A DNA stretch of 64,000 bases from Rikenellaceae bacterium (GCA_015059685.1 SUZW01000002.1:62001-126000), one strand, 5' to 3'. Shown: positions 16,415 through 25,492, numbered from the stretch's first letter. The notes: generated from the sequence alone by a model not told the origin. Program-made: numbers and translations.

Positions 16415-17404
16415 ATGGCATTGAATATGAAAACCTACACAAATACCCAGCTGCTCGAGATGTTCGAGCGACACTTGTCTGCTATGCAGACACCCAGCGA
16501 GCCACACCGCCTCTATGCCCCTATAAAGTATGGTTTGGAGGAGGGAGGTAAGCGTATTCGCCCAACCCTGTTAATGCTTGCATACAACCTCTATGCCGAG
16601 GATGTCGAGCGTGCGCTGACACCCGCCATGGCGGTGGAGATTTTCCACAACTTCACGCTCCTGCACGACGATATTATGGACAACGCACTTGTGCGTCGCT
16701 CACGCCCTTCGGTCTATGCCAAGTGGGGCGAGAATGTAGCTATCTTGTCGGGCGATGCGATGTTGATTTTGGCCTATAGCCACCTGCAACGCACCTCCAC
16801 ACCGCAACTGCCTCGTATCTTCGAGTGCTTCAATAAGATGGCTGCCGAGGTGTGCGAGGGTCAGCAGATGGATATGGACTTCGAGACGCAGGAGAAGGTG
16901 GCTGTGGTCGATTATATGCGGATGATAGAGCTCAAAACGGCCGCTTTGTTGGCCGGCTCGGCCCTTATAGGTGCAATTCTGGGTGGCGGCTCCGAGCGTG
17001 ACTGCCGACGACTCTACGACTTTGCACTGGAGGTCGGTTTGGCCTTCCAGTTGCAGGATGACCTGCTCGACAGCTTTGGCGATGAGCGTCTCGGCAAGAA
17101 GATTGGTGGCGATATCTTGGAGGGCAAGAAGACAATCTTGATGCTCGAGGCCTTCTCTCGTGCCAACGAGGAGCAGCGTGAGGTGCTGCGCACAACCCAT
17201 TTGCGCAAAGATTTGAGCGATGCCGATAAGATTTCGACAATCAAGGCCCTATACGAGGAACTGGGTGTTCCCGAGAGGGTGGAGCAGCAGATTGCCTCCC
17301 GCTTCTCGAAGGCACTCTCTATCCTCGACACTCTCGAAGTGGAGGCCGAGCGCACCGCAGAGTTGCGCCACTATGCCGAAAACCTTATCGGCAGAAAACA
17401 TTAG
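16415..17404 (+). CDS. Polyprenyl diphosphate synthase
   Basis: A 329-residue trans-prenyltransferase of the FPP/GGPP/octaprenyl synthase family. Both Asp-rich motifs are present: 'LLHDDIMDNA' near residue 85 and 'LQDDLLDSFGD' near 213, with 'GGKRIRP' near 45 and 'GEKKTI'-like 'EGKKTILM' near 235. It condenses isopentenyl diphosphate units; product length cannot be deduced with confidence, but the bulky-residue pattern before the first motif would decide it. ATG 16427 is an alternative start. ispG of the MEP pathway and mqn genes for menaquinone are elsewhere in the window, so the product could be the menaquinone side chain. Confidence 0.88.
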   Translation: MALNMKTYTNTQLLEMFERHLSAMQTPSEPHRLYAPIKYGLEEGGKRIRPTLLMLAYNLYAEDVERALTPAMAVEIFHNFTLLHDDIMDNALVRRSRPSVYAKWGENVAILSGDAMLILAYSHLQRTSTPQLPRIFECFNKMAAEVCEGQQMDMDFETQEKVAVVDYMRMIELKTAALLAGSALIGAILGGGSERDCRRLYDFALEVGLAFQLQDDLLDSFGDERLGKKIGGDILEGKKTILMLEAFSRANEEQREVLRTTHLRKDLSDADKISTIKALYEELGVPERVEQQIASRFSKALSILDTLEVEAERTAELRHYAENLIGRKH

Positions 17405-17590
17405 ACGAAAGACGAGAGACGAGAGACGAGAGTTGGCGCAATTTAATAACGGCCAGTAAGGGCTATTAAGGGCTATTAAGGGCTATTAAGGGCCAGTAAG
17501 GGTATAGCGCCTTCTTTACTAGCCCTTACTAGCCGTTACAAACCCTTAATTTTGTTGCGCCTTGACAAGTTTAGGAGTTCGGAAAACAAA
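17405..17590 (+). repeat. Composite intergenic repeat: TCGTCTC, decamer and unique tail
   Basis: Reads GACGAGA units, then five AAGGGCTATT/CCAGT decamers, a spacer 'TATAGCGCCTTCTTTACT', two inverted decamers and a tail ending in GGAGTTCGGAAAACAAAC seven bases before the U32 gene ATG. The left half recurs inverted at 29178-29315 and the right half recurs inverted at 25493-25568. TAATTTTG at 17547-17554 could serve as the promoter box of the U32 gene. Confidence 0.85.
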
Positions 17591-17596
17591 CAAGAT

Positions 17597-18835
17597 ATGA
17601 AACGCACAGATATTGAAATAATGGCACCCGTGGGGTGTTACGAGTCGCTCCACGCAGCGATAAATGCCGGTGCCAACTCGGTATATTTCGGCATTGGCCG
17701 ACTCAATATGCGCTCCGCCTCGGCAGCAAACTTCTCCGAGGCCGACCTGGAGCAGATTGTCGAGATTGCCCACGCTGCGGGTGTTAAAACCTACCTCACG
17801 GTCAATACCATCATCTACGATGATGAGATGCAGGCGATGCACGAGGTTGTCGATAAGGCAAAGGCCGTGGGTGTCGATGCCATCATCGCCTCGGACTTGG
17901 CGGTTATAACCTACGCCTACCACGCAGGTGTCGAGGTTCATATCTCCACGCAGTGCAACATCTCCAACTCGGAGGCGGTAAAGTTCTTCTCGCAGTGGGC
18001 CGATGTGGTGGTCTTGGCTCGTGAGCTGTCGCTCGAGCAGATTGCCGAGGTGCATCGAGCCATCGTGGAGCAGGATATTCGTGGCCCTAAAGGCGAGTTG
18101 GTCGAGATTGAGATGTTTGCCCACGGAGCGTTGTGTATGTCCATCTCGGGTAAGTGCTACTTGAGCGAGCACGAAACCGCTTGCTCGGCTAATCGTGGTG
18201 CCTGCCGTCAGATTTGCCGCAGAAAATATACTATCCAGGACAAAGATACGGGCGAGATGCTCGATATAGATGGTCGCTATATCCTCTCGCCAAAGGATTT
18301 GTGTACGGTCGATTTTCTCGACCAATTTATCGCTGCGGGAGTGCGAGTGCTGAAAATCGAGGGTCGAGCTCGTGGTGGCGAGTATGTCAAACGAGTGGTT
18401 GAGGCCTACGACAAGGCGCTGCGGCTTATCGAGGCGGGCGAATATACCCGTGAGAGTGCCGAGGGGCTGAAAGAGGGGTTGTTGCGTGTCTTCAACCGTG
18501 GCTTCTGGGGTGGCTACTACGCCCACAAGCGCATTGTTGAGCATAGTCAGGCGTATGGCTCGTCGGCAACACACCGCAAGGAGTATGTCGGCAAGATTAC
18601 CAACTACTTCAAAAACATAGGTGTTGCCGAGATTACGGTCGAGGCATCGACTCTGGCTGCGGGCGACGACATCCTGATTATGGGCGAAAAGACGGGTGTT
18701 GTGGAGCAGAAGGCCGAAGGCATAGTCCTTGCCGAGAGGGTCGTAGAGAGTGTTAAGCAGGGCGATGTATGCTCTATTAAAACAGTCGAATTGGTGCGCC
18801 GAGGCGATAAACTATACAAAGAGGTAAAGAGATAA
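17597..18835 (+). CDS. Peptidase U32 family protein (TrhP/YegQ-like)
   Basis: A 412-residue protein starting at ATG 17597; the extra 15 codons in the ORF track fall in repeat sequence. The N-terminus 'EIMAPVGCYESLHAAI' and the U32 signature 'EMFAHGALCMSISGKCYLS' near residue 175, followed by Cys residues in 'CSANRGACRQICRR', match the U32 family. Members once called collagenase-like proteases are now known in Escherichia coli to act in RNA hydroxylation (TrhP/YegQ for tRNA uridine-34, RlhA for 23S rRNA). The substrate here is unknown; tRNA hydroxylation is the best guess. Confidence 0.83.
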   Translation: MKRTDIEIMAPVGCYESLHAAINAGANSVYFGIGRLNMRSASAANFSEADLEQIVEIAHAAGVKTYLTVNTIIYDDEMQAMHEVVDKAKAVGVDAIIASDLAVITYAYHAGVEVHISTQCNISNSEAVKFFSQWADVVVLARELSLEQIAEVHRAIVEQDIRGPKGELVEIEMFAHGALCMSISGKCYLSEHETACSANRGACRQICRRKYTIQDKDTGEMLDIDGRYILSPKDLCTVDFLDQFIAAGVRVLKIEGRARGGEYVKRVVEAYDKALRLIEAGEYTRESAEGLKEGLLRVFNRGFWGGYYAHKRIVEHSQAYGSSATHRKEYVGKITNYFKNIGVAEITVEASTLAAGDDILIMGEKTGVVEQKAEGIVLAERVVESVKQGDVCSIKTVELVRRGDKLYKEVKR

Positions 18836-18886
18836 CCTTTGGTTATCCAATTGGCAATTGATAATTGATAATTAAAATATTATATT

Positions 18887-18922
18887 AAAAAAAGCTAATG
18901 GCCAATGGCTAATGGCTAAAAG
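18887..18922 (+). repeat. TAATGGC heptamer array before the aminopeptidase gene
   Basis: Reads AAAAAAAGCTAATGGCCAATGGCTAATGGCTAAAAGC in sense orientation, 16 bases before the ATG at 18938. Confidence 0.85.
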
Positions 18923-18937
18923 CAAAAATATACAATT

Positions 18938-20332
18938 ATGTTCAGTGCAGATACTTACAAACAAAGACGCACGGAGTTGCGCAAGCGAATTGGTAACGGA
19001 TTGATTTTGATACCGGGAAACACCTTTTCGCCAAATAACTATCCGAATAACGCCTACTACTTTCGTCAGGATTCGACATTTCTCTACTACTTCGGTCTGA
19101 ACTTGCCGACCTTGATGGCTGTGATAGATGCCGAGTCGGGCGAGGAGATGCTCTTTGGCGACGATTTTACGGTTGAGGATATCATCTGGACAGGCCCACA
19201 ACCACGCCTTGTGGAGTTGGGTGTGCAGGTCGGTGTGTCGAATTGCCAGCCTTTGAAGGCCCTCGATGGTGTTGTCGCTGCCGCAATGAAGCATGGGCGC
19301 AAAATTCACTACCTGCCGCCATATCGTGGCGAGAGCAAAATCGAGCTTTCGCGCCTTCTTGGTTTGCCGATTTCGGAGTTGTACAACCACAAATCGGTCG
19401 ATTTGATGTTTGCCGTAGCGGAGATGCGAGAGGTGAAGTCGGCCGAGGAGATTGAGGCGTTGGAGCGAGCATTCCAGCTCGGTTACGCTATGCACACCAC
19501 GGCTATGAAGATGTGCAAGGCTGGCGTTGTCGAGCGTGAGATTGCGGGAGCAATGGAGGGTGTCGCAAAGGCACAAGGTCTTGGCGTGTCGTTCCCAAGT
19601 ATCGTGTCGCAACACGGTGAAACGCTGCACAACCTAAACTGCGATGGCGTTTTGGAGAATGGTCGCTTGCTGTTGGTTGATGCGGGTGCCGAGTCGGTGG
19701 AGAACTACTGCTCCGACCACACTCGTACATACCCCGTGTCGGGTAAGTTTACGCAGAAGCAAAAGGAGATATACGAGATAGTACTGCGTGCGCACGACGA
19801 GGCTCCGAAAAATATGAAAACAGGTGCGATGTATATGGAGGAGGTGCACAAGAAGGCGTTGCTCTCGTTGGCAGAGGGCTTGCACGATGTGGGTCTTATT
19901 CACGGTTTGGCCGAGGATGCAGTCGAGGCGGGGGCGATGTATCTCTTTATGCCTCACGGCCTCTCGCACGGCCTCGGTATGGATGTCCACGACTGCGAGG
20001 CTATGGGCGAGCGCAGCTACGACTTCTTGGAGTTCAAGGAGAGGGCTATTGCATCGGGTACTTGCGTCTATCGTGCCGCTTGGAAACTGCACGAGGGTAC
20101 GGTTATGAGCAACGAGCCGGGCATCTACTTTATCCCTGCCCTGATTGACAAGTCGAAGGCCGAGGGGTTGTACAAGGGTATTGTAAATTACGACCTTTTG
20201 AACGAGTACCGTGACTTTGGCGGTATCCGCATCGAAGACGATATCGTTGTAACGGCCGAGGGTGGCCGAGTTATCGGCGACAAGCATATCCCTTCGTCGG
20301 TGGAGGAGCTGGAAGCTGTTGTTGGAAGATAG
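18938..20332 (+). CDS. pepP: Xaa-Pro aminopeptidase (aminopeptidase P, M24B)
   Basis: A 464-residue cytosolic metallopeptidase that removes the first residue from peptides with Pro at position two. The N-terminal aminopeptidase-P domain covers about residues 1-130 ('FLYYFGLNLP'). The pita-bread M24 domain shows all five metal ligands: Asp in 'LLVDAGAES', Asp in 'SDHTRTY', His in 'HGLSHGLGMDVHD', Glu in 'SNEPGIY' and Glu in 'RIEDDIVVT'. It sits behind the U32 gene with a heptamer array in the gap, and the mqnB gene follows after a 25-base nonamer repeat. Confidence 0.92.
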   Translation: MFSADTYKQRRTELRKRIGNGLILIPGNTFSPNNYPNNAYYFRQDSTFLYYFGLNLPTLMAVIDAESGEEMLFGDDFTVEDIIWTGPQPRLVELGVQVGVSNCQPLKALDGVVAAAMKHGRKIHYLPPYRGESKIELSRLLGLPISELYNHKSVDLMFAVAEMREVKSAEEIEALERAFQLGYAMHTTAMKMCKAGVVEREIAGAMEGVAKAQGLGVSFPSIVSQHGETLHNLNCDGVLENGRLLLVDAGAESVENYCSDHTRTYPVSGKFTQKQKEIYEIVLRAHDEAPKNMKTGAMYMEEVHKKALLSLAEGLHDVGLIHGLAEDAVEAGAMYLFMPHGLSHGLGMDVHDCEAMGERSYDFLEFKERAIASGTCVYRAAWKLHEGTVMSNEPGIYFIPALIDKSKAEGLYKGIVNYDLLNEYRDFGGIRIEDDIVVTAEGGRVIGDKHIPSSVEELEAVVGR

Positions 20333-20357
20333 GGTCGTTAGAGGCGTTAGGGTCGTT
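20333..20357 (+). repeat. GTCGTTAG/GGCGTTAGG nonamers touching the mqnB start
   Basis: The whole gap between pepP and mqnB consists of 'GGTCGTTAGAGGCGTTAGG' and a final 'GTCGTT' that runs directly into ATG 20358. Confidence 0.8.
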
Positions 20358-20867
20358 ATGATTTTTCTCTTTCCAACCGAATTTGAGGCCTCTCGTTTGA
20401 GGGCGTTGCGTCCCGACCTCGATATACGCATCTGCGGCATCGGGGCGGTCGAGACAGCGACCGAGGTGGCCCGTATTCTCCGCACCGAGCGTGAGCCTTT
20501 GCTGCTCTGCGGTATTGCGGGGGCATACGACCACTCTCTCCAAAAAGGGGATGTCGTAGCTGTTACGGAGGAGCGATTTGCCTACCTCTCAACGGGTTAT
20601 GACCGTTCATATCTGGCTACTATGGTGGTTGAAGATTTGCCGATGGTGCGCAGCAACACCGTGTCGCACTGCTCAATGGCGGCCGATGGTGCCGAAATAG
20701 AAAATATGGAGGGGGCAGCCCTCTTTGCCCTTGCCCAAGCCGAGGGAGTGTGCTGTGGCGAAATTCGTGCCATATCGAACTATGTCGGTGAGGAGCGCAG
20801 CGAGTGGAATATTGACCTCGCCCTCGAAAACCTTACCAATACAATATTAGACTTAAATATCGAGTAA
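20358..20867 (+). CDS. mqnB: Futalosine hydrolase
   Basis: A 169-residue nucleosidase-fold protein. The start ATG 20358 is chosen because upstream codons in the ORF track consist of the nonamer repeat and the end of pepP. 'LCGIAGAYDHSLQKGDVV' near residue 52 and the nucleosidase signature 'AEIENMEGAALFALA' near 112 match MqnB, which splits futalosine to dehypoxanthine futalosine and hypoxanthine in menaquinone synthesis. It is somewhat shorter than most MqnB proteins I know. The partner gene mqnD lies 2.6 kb downstream behind a GH78 gene, which supports the assignment. Confidence 0.82.
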   Translation: MIFLFPTEFEASRLRALRPDLDIRICGIGAVETATEVARILRTEREPLLLCGIAGAYDHSLQKGDVVAVTEERFAYLSTGYDRSYLATMVVEDLPMVRSNTVSHCSMAADGAEIENMEGAALFALAQAEGVCCGEIRAISNYVGEERSEWNIDLALENLTNTILDLNIE

Positions 20868-20869
20868 CT

Positions 20870-23533
20870 ATGACAAAACGAAACCTATGGATCTTGGCAG
20901 CGATACTCTTGGTGTCGTGCTCTAATGTTCGACCTTCTCAATTAACTTGCGAGTATCAAGTATCCCCACTTATAGATATTCAGATACCTCGCTTAAGTTG
21001 GAAAAACAGATCTTGCCGAGAGGGCGCTGCGCAGACGGCTTATCAAATTCGAGTAACAAAACACTCGGCAGGCGAAGATGTTGTCGTGTGGGATAGCGGA
21101 AAGGTGGAGTCCGAAAACTCTTTGTATATCCGCTATGCAGGCGAGCCACTCTGCTCCTCTTGTGACTATTCGTGGCAGGTGCGAGTGTGGGACGAGCAGG
21201 GTAGAGCTTCGCGTTGGAGCAGCAGAGCGAAGTGGCATACCGGAAAACTATCTGCCGAGGAGTGGGTAGCGAAGTGGATAGGTGTGCCTTGGCAGGGCGA
21301 TGACTCCTACGATATAGAGTGGGCAAGGAGTGCGAAGAAGCCTTCACGCCCCAAATTGAAGAAGGAGCGTATCAACGATGTTGTGCCTGCTCCACTTCTT
21401 CGCAAAGAGTTTGAGGTAACGAAGGCGGTACGCTCGGCTCGTTTCTATGGCACTGGTCTTGGCTATTTTGAGTTGTATCTCAATGGCGAGCGTGTGGGAG
21501 AGGACTACCTCTCGCCCAATCAGACAAATTATGACCGTCGCCCACTGCTCGGAACACGAGGTATAGCGGTTGAAGACCCATTTGAAGAGTATCTTGTGGC
21601 TTATGTGAGCCACGACATTACACCTCATATTAAGCGTGGGCGAAATTGTGTAGGAGCAATTCTCGGTAATGGCTTCTACGATTTGGTGGAGTATTGGCCA
21701 CCAATGGGATATGGCACTCCTCGAATGTTTGGCCAGATAGAGATTGAATATGTTGATGGCACACGCGAGGTGGTTGCAACCGACACCTCGTGGCATTGTG
21801 CAAAGAGTGCTATTGTGGCAGATCAGATGTTCCTCGGAGAGCACTACGATGCTCGACTCGAGCACGAGGGCTGGGCGACGGCAGGCTACGATGATGGCGA
21901 GTGGAGTGCGGTTGTCGAGAAGCGGGCACCTTGTGGCAAACTCGTTGCGCAACAAGGTCCTGCCGACAAGATTGTAAGACGATACAGGCCTACCTCGATA
22001 ACAAAACAGGAGGATGGCTCGTTGTTGGTAACCTTCCCCAAGGAGATTTCGGGTTGGGTAGCACTTAAAAATCTTCGACTCGACAAGGGACAGAGGGTCG
22101 ATATAAAGTATATCTGCGAGTCGCTGAATGGTGCAAACAGCTACACGGCAAAGGGCGTTGGTCGAGAGTCGTATCACGCACGATTTATATGGTTCGTATT
22201 CTCGCAGGTCGAAATTCGTGGTGTCGAAGATTTGACCTCGAGTCAGATTGAGGCTCACGCCGTAAACTCCGATTTGGAGATGGTTGCCGAGTTCGAGAGT
22301 TCGAATAAACTGCTCGATGCTTTGGTTCGTGCTTGGCAACTTACGCAACTCGACAATATGCACGGAGGTGTGGCGAGTGACTGTCCGCAACGAGAGCGTT
22401 CTCCATATACGGGTGACGCTCAGTTGGCGTGTCAGATGGTGATGCACAACTTCGATGCTGCCGCATTCTATAATAAGTGGTTGCGAGATATGCGAGGTGC
22501 GCAGACCGAGGATGGTTATGTGCCGAACTCCGCACCTTGGCAACCGGGTTGTGGCGGAGGCCCTGCGTGGGGTGCAGCAATTGCGATTATCCCGTGGGAG
22601 TTCTACCAATATTATGGTGATAAGCAGGTGTTGGAGGAGCACTATGTGCCGACAAAGCGTTACATCGAGTGGATGGATCGTTGGGTTGACGAAGATGGCG
22701 TGATGGAGTCGAAAGATGAGCAGAAGTATAAGCGACTCTGCGACTGGATTATGCCATACGGGGAGTTCCCTGATGCTGCAGCAATGCATACATTCGCCTA
22801 CTTCTGCTGTGTGGATATTGCCGAGAAGATGGCGACGGAGTTGGGCTATGATGATGAGGCGAAGCACTATGCCTCGTTGCGTGAGCGCACAATTCGAGCC
22901 TTCCATAACCGCTTCTACAATGCCGAGGAGCGCAGCTATGGAAGACATGGTGCAAATGTTGTGGCTCTACGAATGGGTATGCCTGATGGCTACCAATCGG
23001 TGGCACTCGAGGCCCTGAAGCGAGAACTTGCCGAGGTCGATAACCATATTATCACAGGTATTGTCGCTACTCGCCACCTCTTCGATGTGCTGTGCGAAAA
23101 TGGCGAGGTGGATTTGGCATATACTATAATAAATAGACGCACCATGCCGAGTTTCGGCTATTGGATAGAGCAGGGTTCGACCACATTGTGGGAGAGTTGG
23201 GATGGTAATCCAAGAAACTCACGCAACCATCCGATGTGGGGTGGTGCAATGACCTGGTTCTATCGCTTCTTGGCGGGAGTGAAGCCCGTGCAGGCGGGAT
23301 TTCGTACCTTTGAGGTGGCTCCGATGGTGCCACAAGGCTTCGATTATATACACTATAAACTTGATACGGTTTATGGTGAGTTGGAGGTTGAATGGAGTAT
23401 TAAAAATGGAGTGTTCCACCTCGATTGCACCGTTCCCGTGGGTACAGAGGCTGTTGTTAGACTGCCTTATGGCGATGGAGAGAGCTATATGGTTGGTGCA
23501 GGTTGCCATAAGTTCAAAGCAGAGATCCGATGA
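20870..23533 (+). CDS. GH78 alpha-L-rhamnosidase, lipoprotein
   Basis: An 887-residue surface or periplasmic enzyme with a lipoprotein signal ('LLVSCSN', Cys at residue 16). Domain order fits GH78: an N-terminal Ig-like domain with 'SYSWQVRVWD'-like strand, a beta domain ('GTGLGYFELYLNGERVG' near 198), a further beta sandwich and an (alpha/alpha)6 barrel with 'SDCPQRERSPYTGDAQ' near 502, which carries the catalytic acid region, and 'WESWDG' near 775. It removes terminal rhamnose from plant glycosides or pectin. It begins 2 bases after mqnB and overlaps mqnD by 4 bases, an odd place for a glycosidase. Confidence 0.92.
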   Translation: MTKRNLWILAAILLVSCSNVRPSQLTCEYQVSPLIDIQIPRLSWKNRSCREGAAQTAYQIRVTKHSAGEDVVVWDSGKVESENSLYIRYAGEPLCSSCDYSWQVRVWDEQGRASRWSSRAKWHTGKLSAEEWVAKWIGVPWQGDDSYDIEWARSAKKPSRPKLKKERINDVVPAPLLRKEFEVTKAVRSARFYGTGLGYFELYLNGERVGEDYLSPNQTNYDRRPLLGTRGIAVEDPFEEYLVAYVSHDITPHIKRGRNCVGAILGNGFYDLVEYWPPMGYGTPRMFGQIEIEYVDGTREVVATDTSWHCAKSAIVADQMFLGEHYDARLEHEGWATAGYDDGEWSAVVEKRAPCGKLVAQQGPADKIVRRYRPTSITKQEDGSLLVTFPKEISGWVALKNLRLDKGQRVDIKYICESLNGANSYTAKGVGRESYHARFIWFVFSQVEIRGVEDLTSSQIEAHAVNSDLEMVAEFESSNKLLDALVRAWQLTQLDNMHGGVASDCPQRERSPYTGDAQLACQMVMHNFDAAAFYNKWLRDMRGAQTEDGYVPNSAPWQPGCGGGPAWGAAIAIIPWEFYQYYGDKQVLEEHYVPTKRYIEWMDRWVDEDGVMESKDEQKYKRLCDWIMPYGEFPDAAAMHTFAYFCCVDIAEKMATELGYDDEAKHYASLRERTIRAFHNRFYNAEERSYGRHGANVVALRMGMPDGYQSVALEALKRELAEVDNHIITGIVATRHLFDVLCENGEVDLAYTIINRRTMPSFGYWIEQGSTTLWESWDGNPRNSRNHPMWGGAMTWFYRFLAGVKPVQAGFRTFEVAPMVPQGFDYIHYKLDTVYGELEVEWSIKNGVFHLDCTVPVGTEAVVRLPYGDGESYMVGAGCHKFKAEIR

Positions 23534-24297
23534 AAAAGCTATCGCTCCATATCTCGCCTTGCCCGAATGATACTTTCGCCTTCGATGCAATCATAAATCG
23601 TCGCCTTGCGCACGACTTTGACCTCTCGGTCGAGTATCACGATATCGAAGAGCTGAATGAGGGGGTGCTGCGTGGCGAGCCCGATATCTCGAAAATCAGC
23701 TATGCGGTCTATCCGCTTGTGGCCGATAGGTATCGTCTGCTCGATAGTGGCTCGGCTTTGGGGCGTGGAAATGGACAACTTCTCGTTAGGCGCAAAGGTG
23801 AAACGGGGAAAATTCGCACGGTCGCCTCACCGGGAAAGAACACTACGGCCAACGCCCTCTTGATGCGCTACTTCCCCGAGGTCGAGGAGGTGCAGCAGAT
23901 GCTCTTTTCCGAAATTGCCGCAGCGGTGGAGCGTGGCGAGGCGGATGCGGGGGTCTTAATTCACGAAGGGCGTTTTGTCTATGAGCGTCGCAACCTCTCT
24001 CTTGTTGCCGACCTCGGAAAATTGTGGGAAAACGAAACAAATTTGCCTCTTCCGCTTGGTGCAATTATCGTTAAACGAGAATTGGGAGAGGAGATAATAT
24101 CGAAATTCGATAAACTGCTTGCCGAGAGTGTGCGTTATGCCTTTGCTCACCCTCTCGCCTCACGGGAGTTTGTCAAGCAACACGCCCAAGAGCTCGAAGA
24201 CGATGTTATCGAGAAGCATATATCGCTCTTTGTAAACGACTACACCATCTCGCTCGGAGAGGAGGGGCGAGCTGCCGTAGAGCGACTTTTGCAATAG
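23530..24297 (+). CDS. mqnD: 1,4-dihydroxy-6-naphthoate synthase
   Basis: A 255-residue periplasmic-binding-protein-fold enzyme without signal peptide. 'HISPCPNDTFAFDAI' at residues 7-21 is the hallmark of MqnD, and 'DAGVLIHEGRFVYE' near 138 and 'LPLPLGAI' near 175 also fit. MqnD converts cyclic dehypoxanthine futalosine to 1,4-dihydroxy-6-naphthoate in the futalosine route to menaquinone. The start overlaps the GH78 stop by 4 bases (ATGA), so translation is probably coupled. With mqnB it indicates that this organism uses the futalosine pathway instead of the classical men pathway. Confidence 0.92.
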   Translation: MKKLSLHISPCPNDTFAFDAIINRRLAHDFDLSVEYHDIEELNEGVLRGEPDISKISYAVYPLVADRYRLLDSGSALGRGNGQLLVRRKGETGKIRTVASPGKNTTANALLMRYFPEVEEVQQMLFSEIAAAVERGEADAGVLIHEGRFVYERRNLSLVADLGKLWENETNLPLPLGAIIVKRELGEEIISKFDKLLAESVRYAFAHPLASREFVKQHAQELEDDVIEKHISLFVNDYTISLGEEGRAAVERLLQ

Positions 24298-24316
24298 GAG
24301 ATTTTAGTAAAAAGTA

Positions 24317-24440
24317 AGAAGCTGTCTAACAAGGCTCTTTTGGCATCTGCCTTGTCTGAAAAATGCTCATTTACGCTTAAGTAAACTCCGCTTTTCCAGC
24401 CTTCGAGCAGCTTCAAAATAGCTCTTGTTATACAACTTCT
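24317..24440 (+). repeat. Nested palindromic element, copy 1
   Basis: Outer arms AGAAGCTGTCTAACAAG and CTTGTTATACAACTTCT pair with three mismatches. The inner hairpin is TGCTCA-TTTAC-GCTTA-AGTAAA-CTCCGC. It belongs to the same family as the copies at 28702, 30801, 46001, 46135 and 47888, but its inner stem sequence is different. The region between mqnD and this element holds nothing recognisable. Confidence 0.75.
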
Positions 24441-24443
24441 AAC

Positions 24444-24486
24444 AACAAGGGAGTGTCTAAAAACTTTTTAGACACTCCCTTGTTTG
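24444..24486 (+). terminator. Strong bidirectional terminator between convergent genes
   Basis: AACAAGGGAGTGTCTAAAAA, a one-base loop and its exact complement form a stem of about 19 pairs whose A and T runs serve both strands. It ends the mqnD transcript and that of the minus-strand gene 24503-25426. Confidence 0.9.
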
Positions 24487-24502
24487 TTGTACGAACGGCT
24501 CT

Positions 24503-25426
24503 CTATCGCATAGCAATCTCGGTCGAGCCGATAAGGTTGCCACCCGTGTAGAGTTCGATTTTGTAGGTGCCAGGGATAAAGCCGCTACCCTTGTAGAAGA
24601 TACTTACATCGACATCCTCGTTCTGGTAGTCTATCTCTCGTGATGCCGAGTAGCCCTTCCTCGAGCCGTGGAAGTCGAATGTAGGCATAGCATCGGTCGA
24701 GAGCAGGTAGCCATCAGGCGATGTGATGCAGAGGTAGATGGTGCGGTTGCCCGTCTGCGCAAGCTCGTTGGCCGCAACGGTGAAGTCGATACGCAGAGTG
24801 GCGGCATTCTTCACTCGGGTAATCATCTTGTCGTTGGCGTTGAGTGCTATCATCGCAATATCTCTTGCACGAAGCACCGAGCCCTGTGCCACCTTGTTCT
24901 GCAGCTCCGAAGCACGCTCCTCGGCAACATCGGCACGAAGGTTGGCGGTCGAAATCTCCTTGCGAAGCGATACATTCTCACCGATAACCTTCTTGTTGAT
25001 GGTGTTGAGCGAGTCGATCTGACGAAGGTAGTTCTTCATCACGGCACGAAGAGTACCGACCTCCTTCTGGTACTGCTTGAGTTTGTTGTAGTTGAAGCGA
25101 CGCTCACGCTTGAGCTGTCGGACCATCTCGTTGGCCTTCTCCAGCTGCGCTGCAATGGTGTCGTTCTGGTACTTGAGGTTGTCGTACTCGTTAATCAACG
25201 ATGTGAGATTGTTCTGAATGGTATCTCTATCGGCCTGCAACAGTGCGTAGTCCTCCTGCTGCTGGCGGTTGAGGTTGAAGTAGAGTATCGACAAGCCGGC
25301 AAGAATTATTGCCAACAAGATAACCACAATGCGATAGCCACGCAGTGACTTCTTGACCGCATCGTTCTCCTCGTTCTCGTAGTCATAACCCTCCTCGGGG
25401 TCATATTCGTATTTGTTCTCCTCCAT
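24503..25426 (-). CDS. Membrane-anchored coiled-coil protein, function unknown
   Basis: A 307-residue protein I recognise only as a conserved Bacteroidota hypothetical. The first 30 residues are very acidic and Tyr/Glu-rich ('YEYDPEEGYDYENEEND'), followed by one transmembrane helix (residues 32-52), a long coiled coil (about 58-195, Asn/Gln/Leu/Lys-rich) and a C-terminal beta-rich domain ('IYLCITSPDGYLL', 'IPGTYKIELYTGG') that resembles an immunoglobulin-like fold. This layout suggests an inner-membrane protein reaching into the periplasm. It has its own promoter and is not in an operon. Confidence 0.7.
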   Translation of the reverse strand: MEENKYEYDPEEGYDYENEENDAVKKSLRGYRIVVILLAIILAGLSILYFNLNRQQQEDYALLQADRDTIQNNLTSLINEYDNLKYQNDTIAAQLEKANEMVRQLKRERRFNYNKLKQYQKEVGTLRAVMKNYLRQIDSLNTINKKVIGENVSLRKEISTANLRADVAEERASELQNKVAQGSVLRARDIAMIALNANDKMITRVKNAATLRIDFTVAANELAQTGNRTIYLCITSPDGYLLSTDAMPTFDFHGSRKGYSASREIDYQNEDVDVSIFYKGSGFIPGTYKIELYTGGNLIGSTEIAMR

Positions 25427-25457
25427 AGTTGTATGGTTTTAATTTCAAAAATCGGTG

Positions 25458-25465
25458 CAAAGATA
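25458..25465 (-). promoter_or_regulatory. TATCTTTG promoter box for the coiled-coil gene
   Basis: A perfect -7 box on the minus strand, 31 bases before the ATG at 25426. Confidence 0.75.
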
Positions 25466-25492
25466 ATACTTTTTTGGCTTTTAGATTGTTTT

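Noticed and set aside
17450-17530. Possible CRISPR array in the decamer repeats
   Set aside because: Units are only 10 bases, directly joined and without unique spacers; no cas genes are present. The heptamer, nonamer and octamer arrays fail for the same reason.
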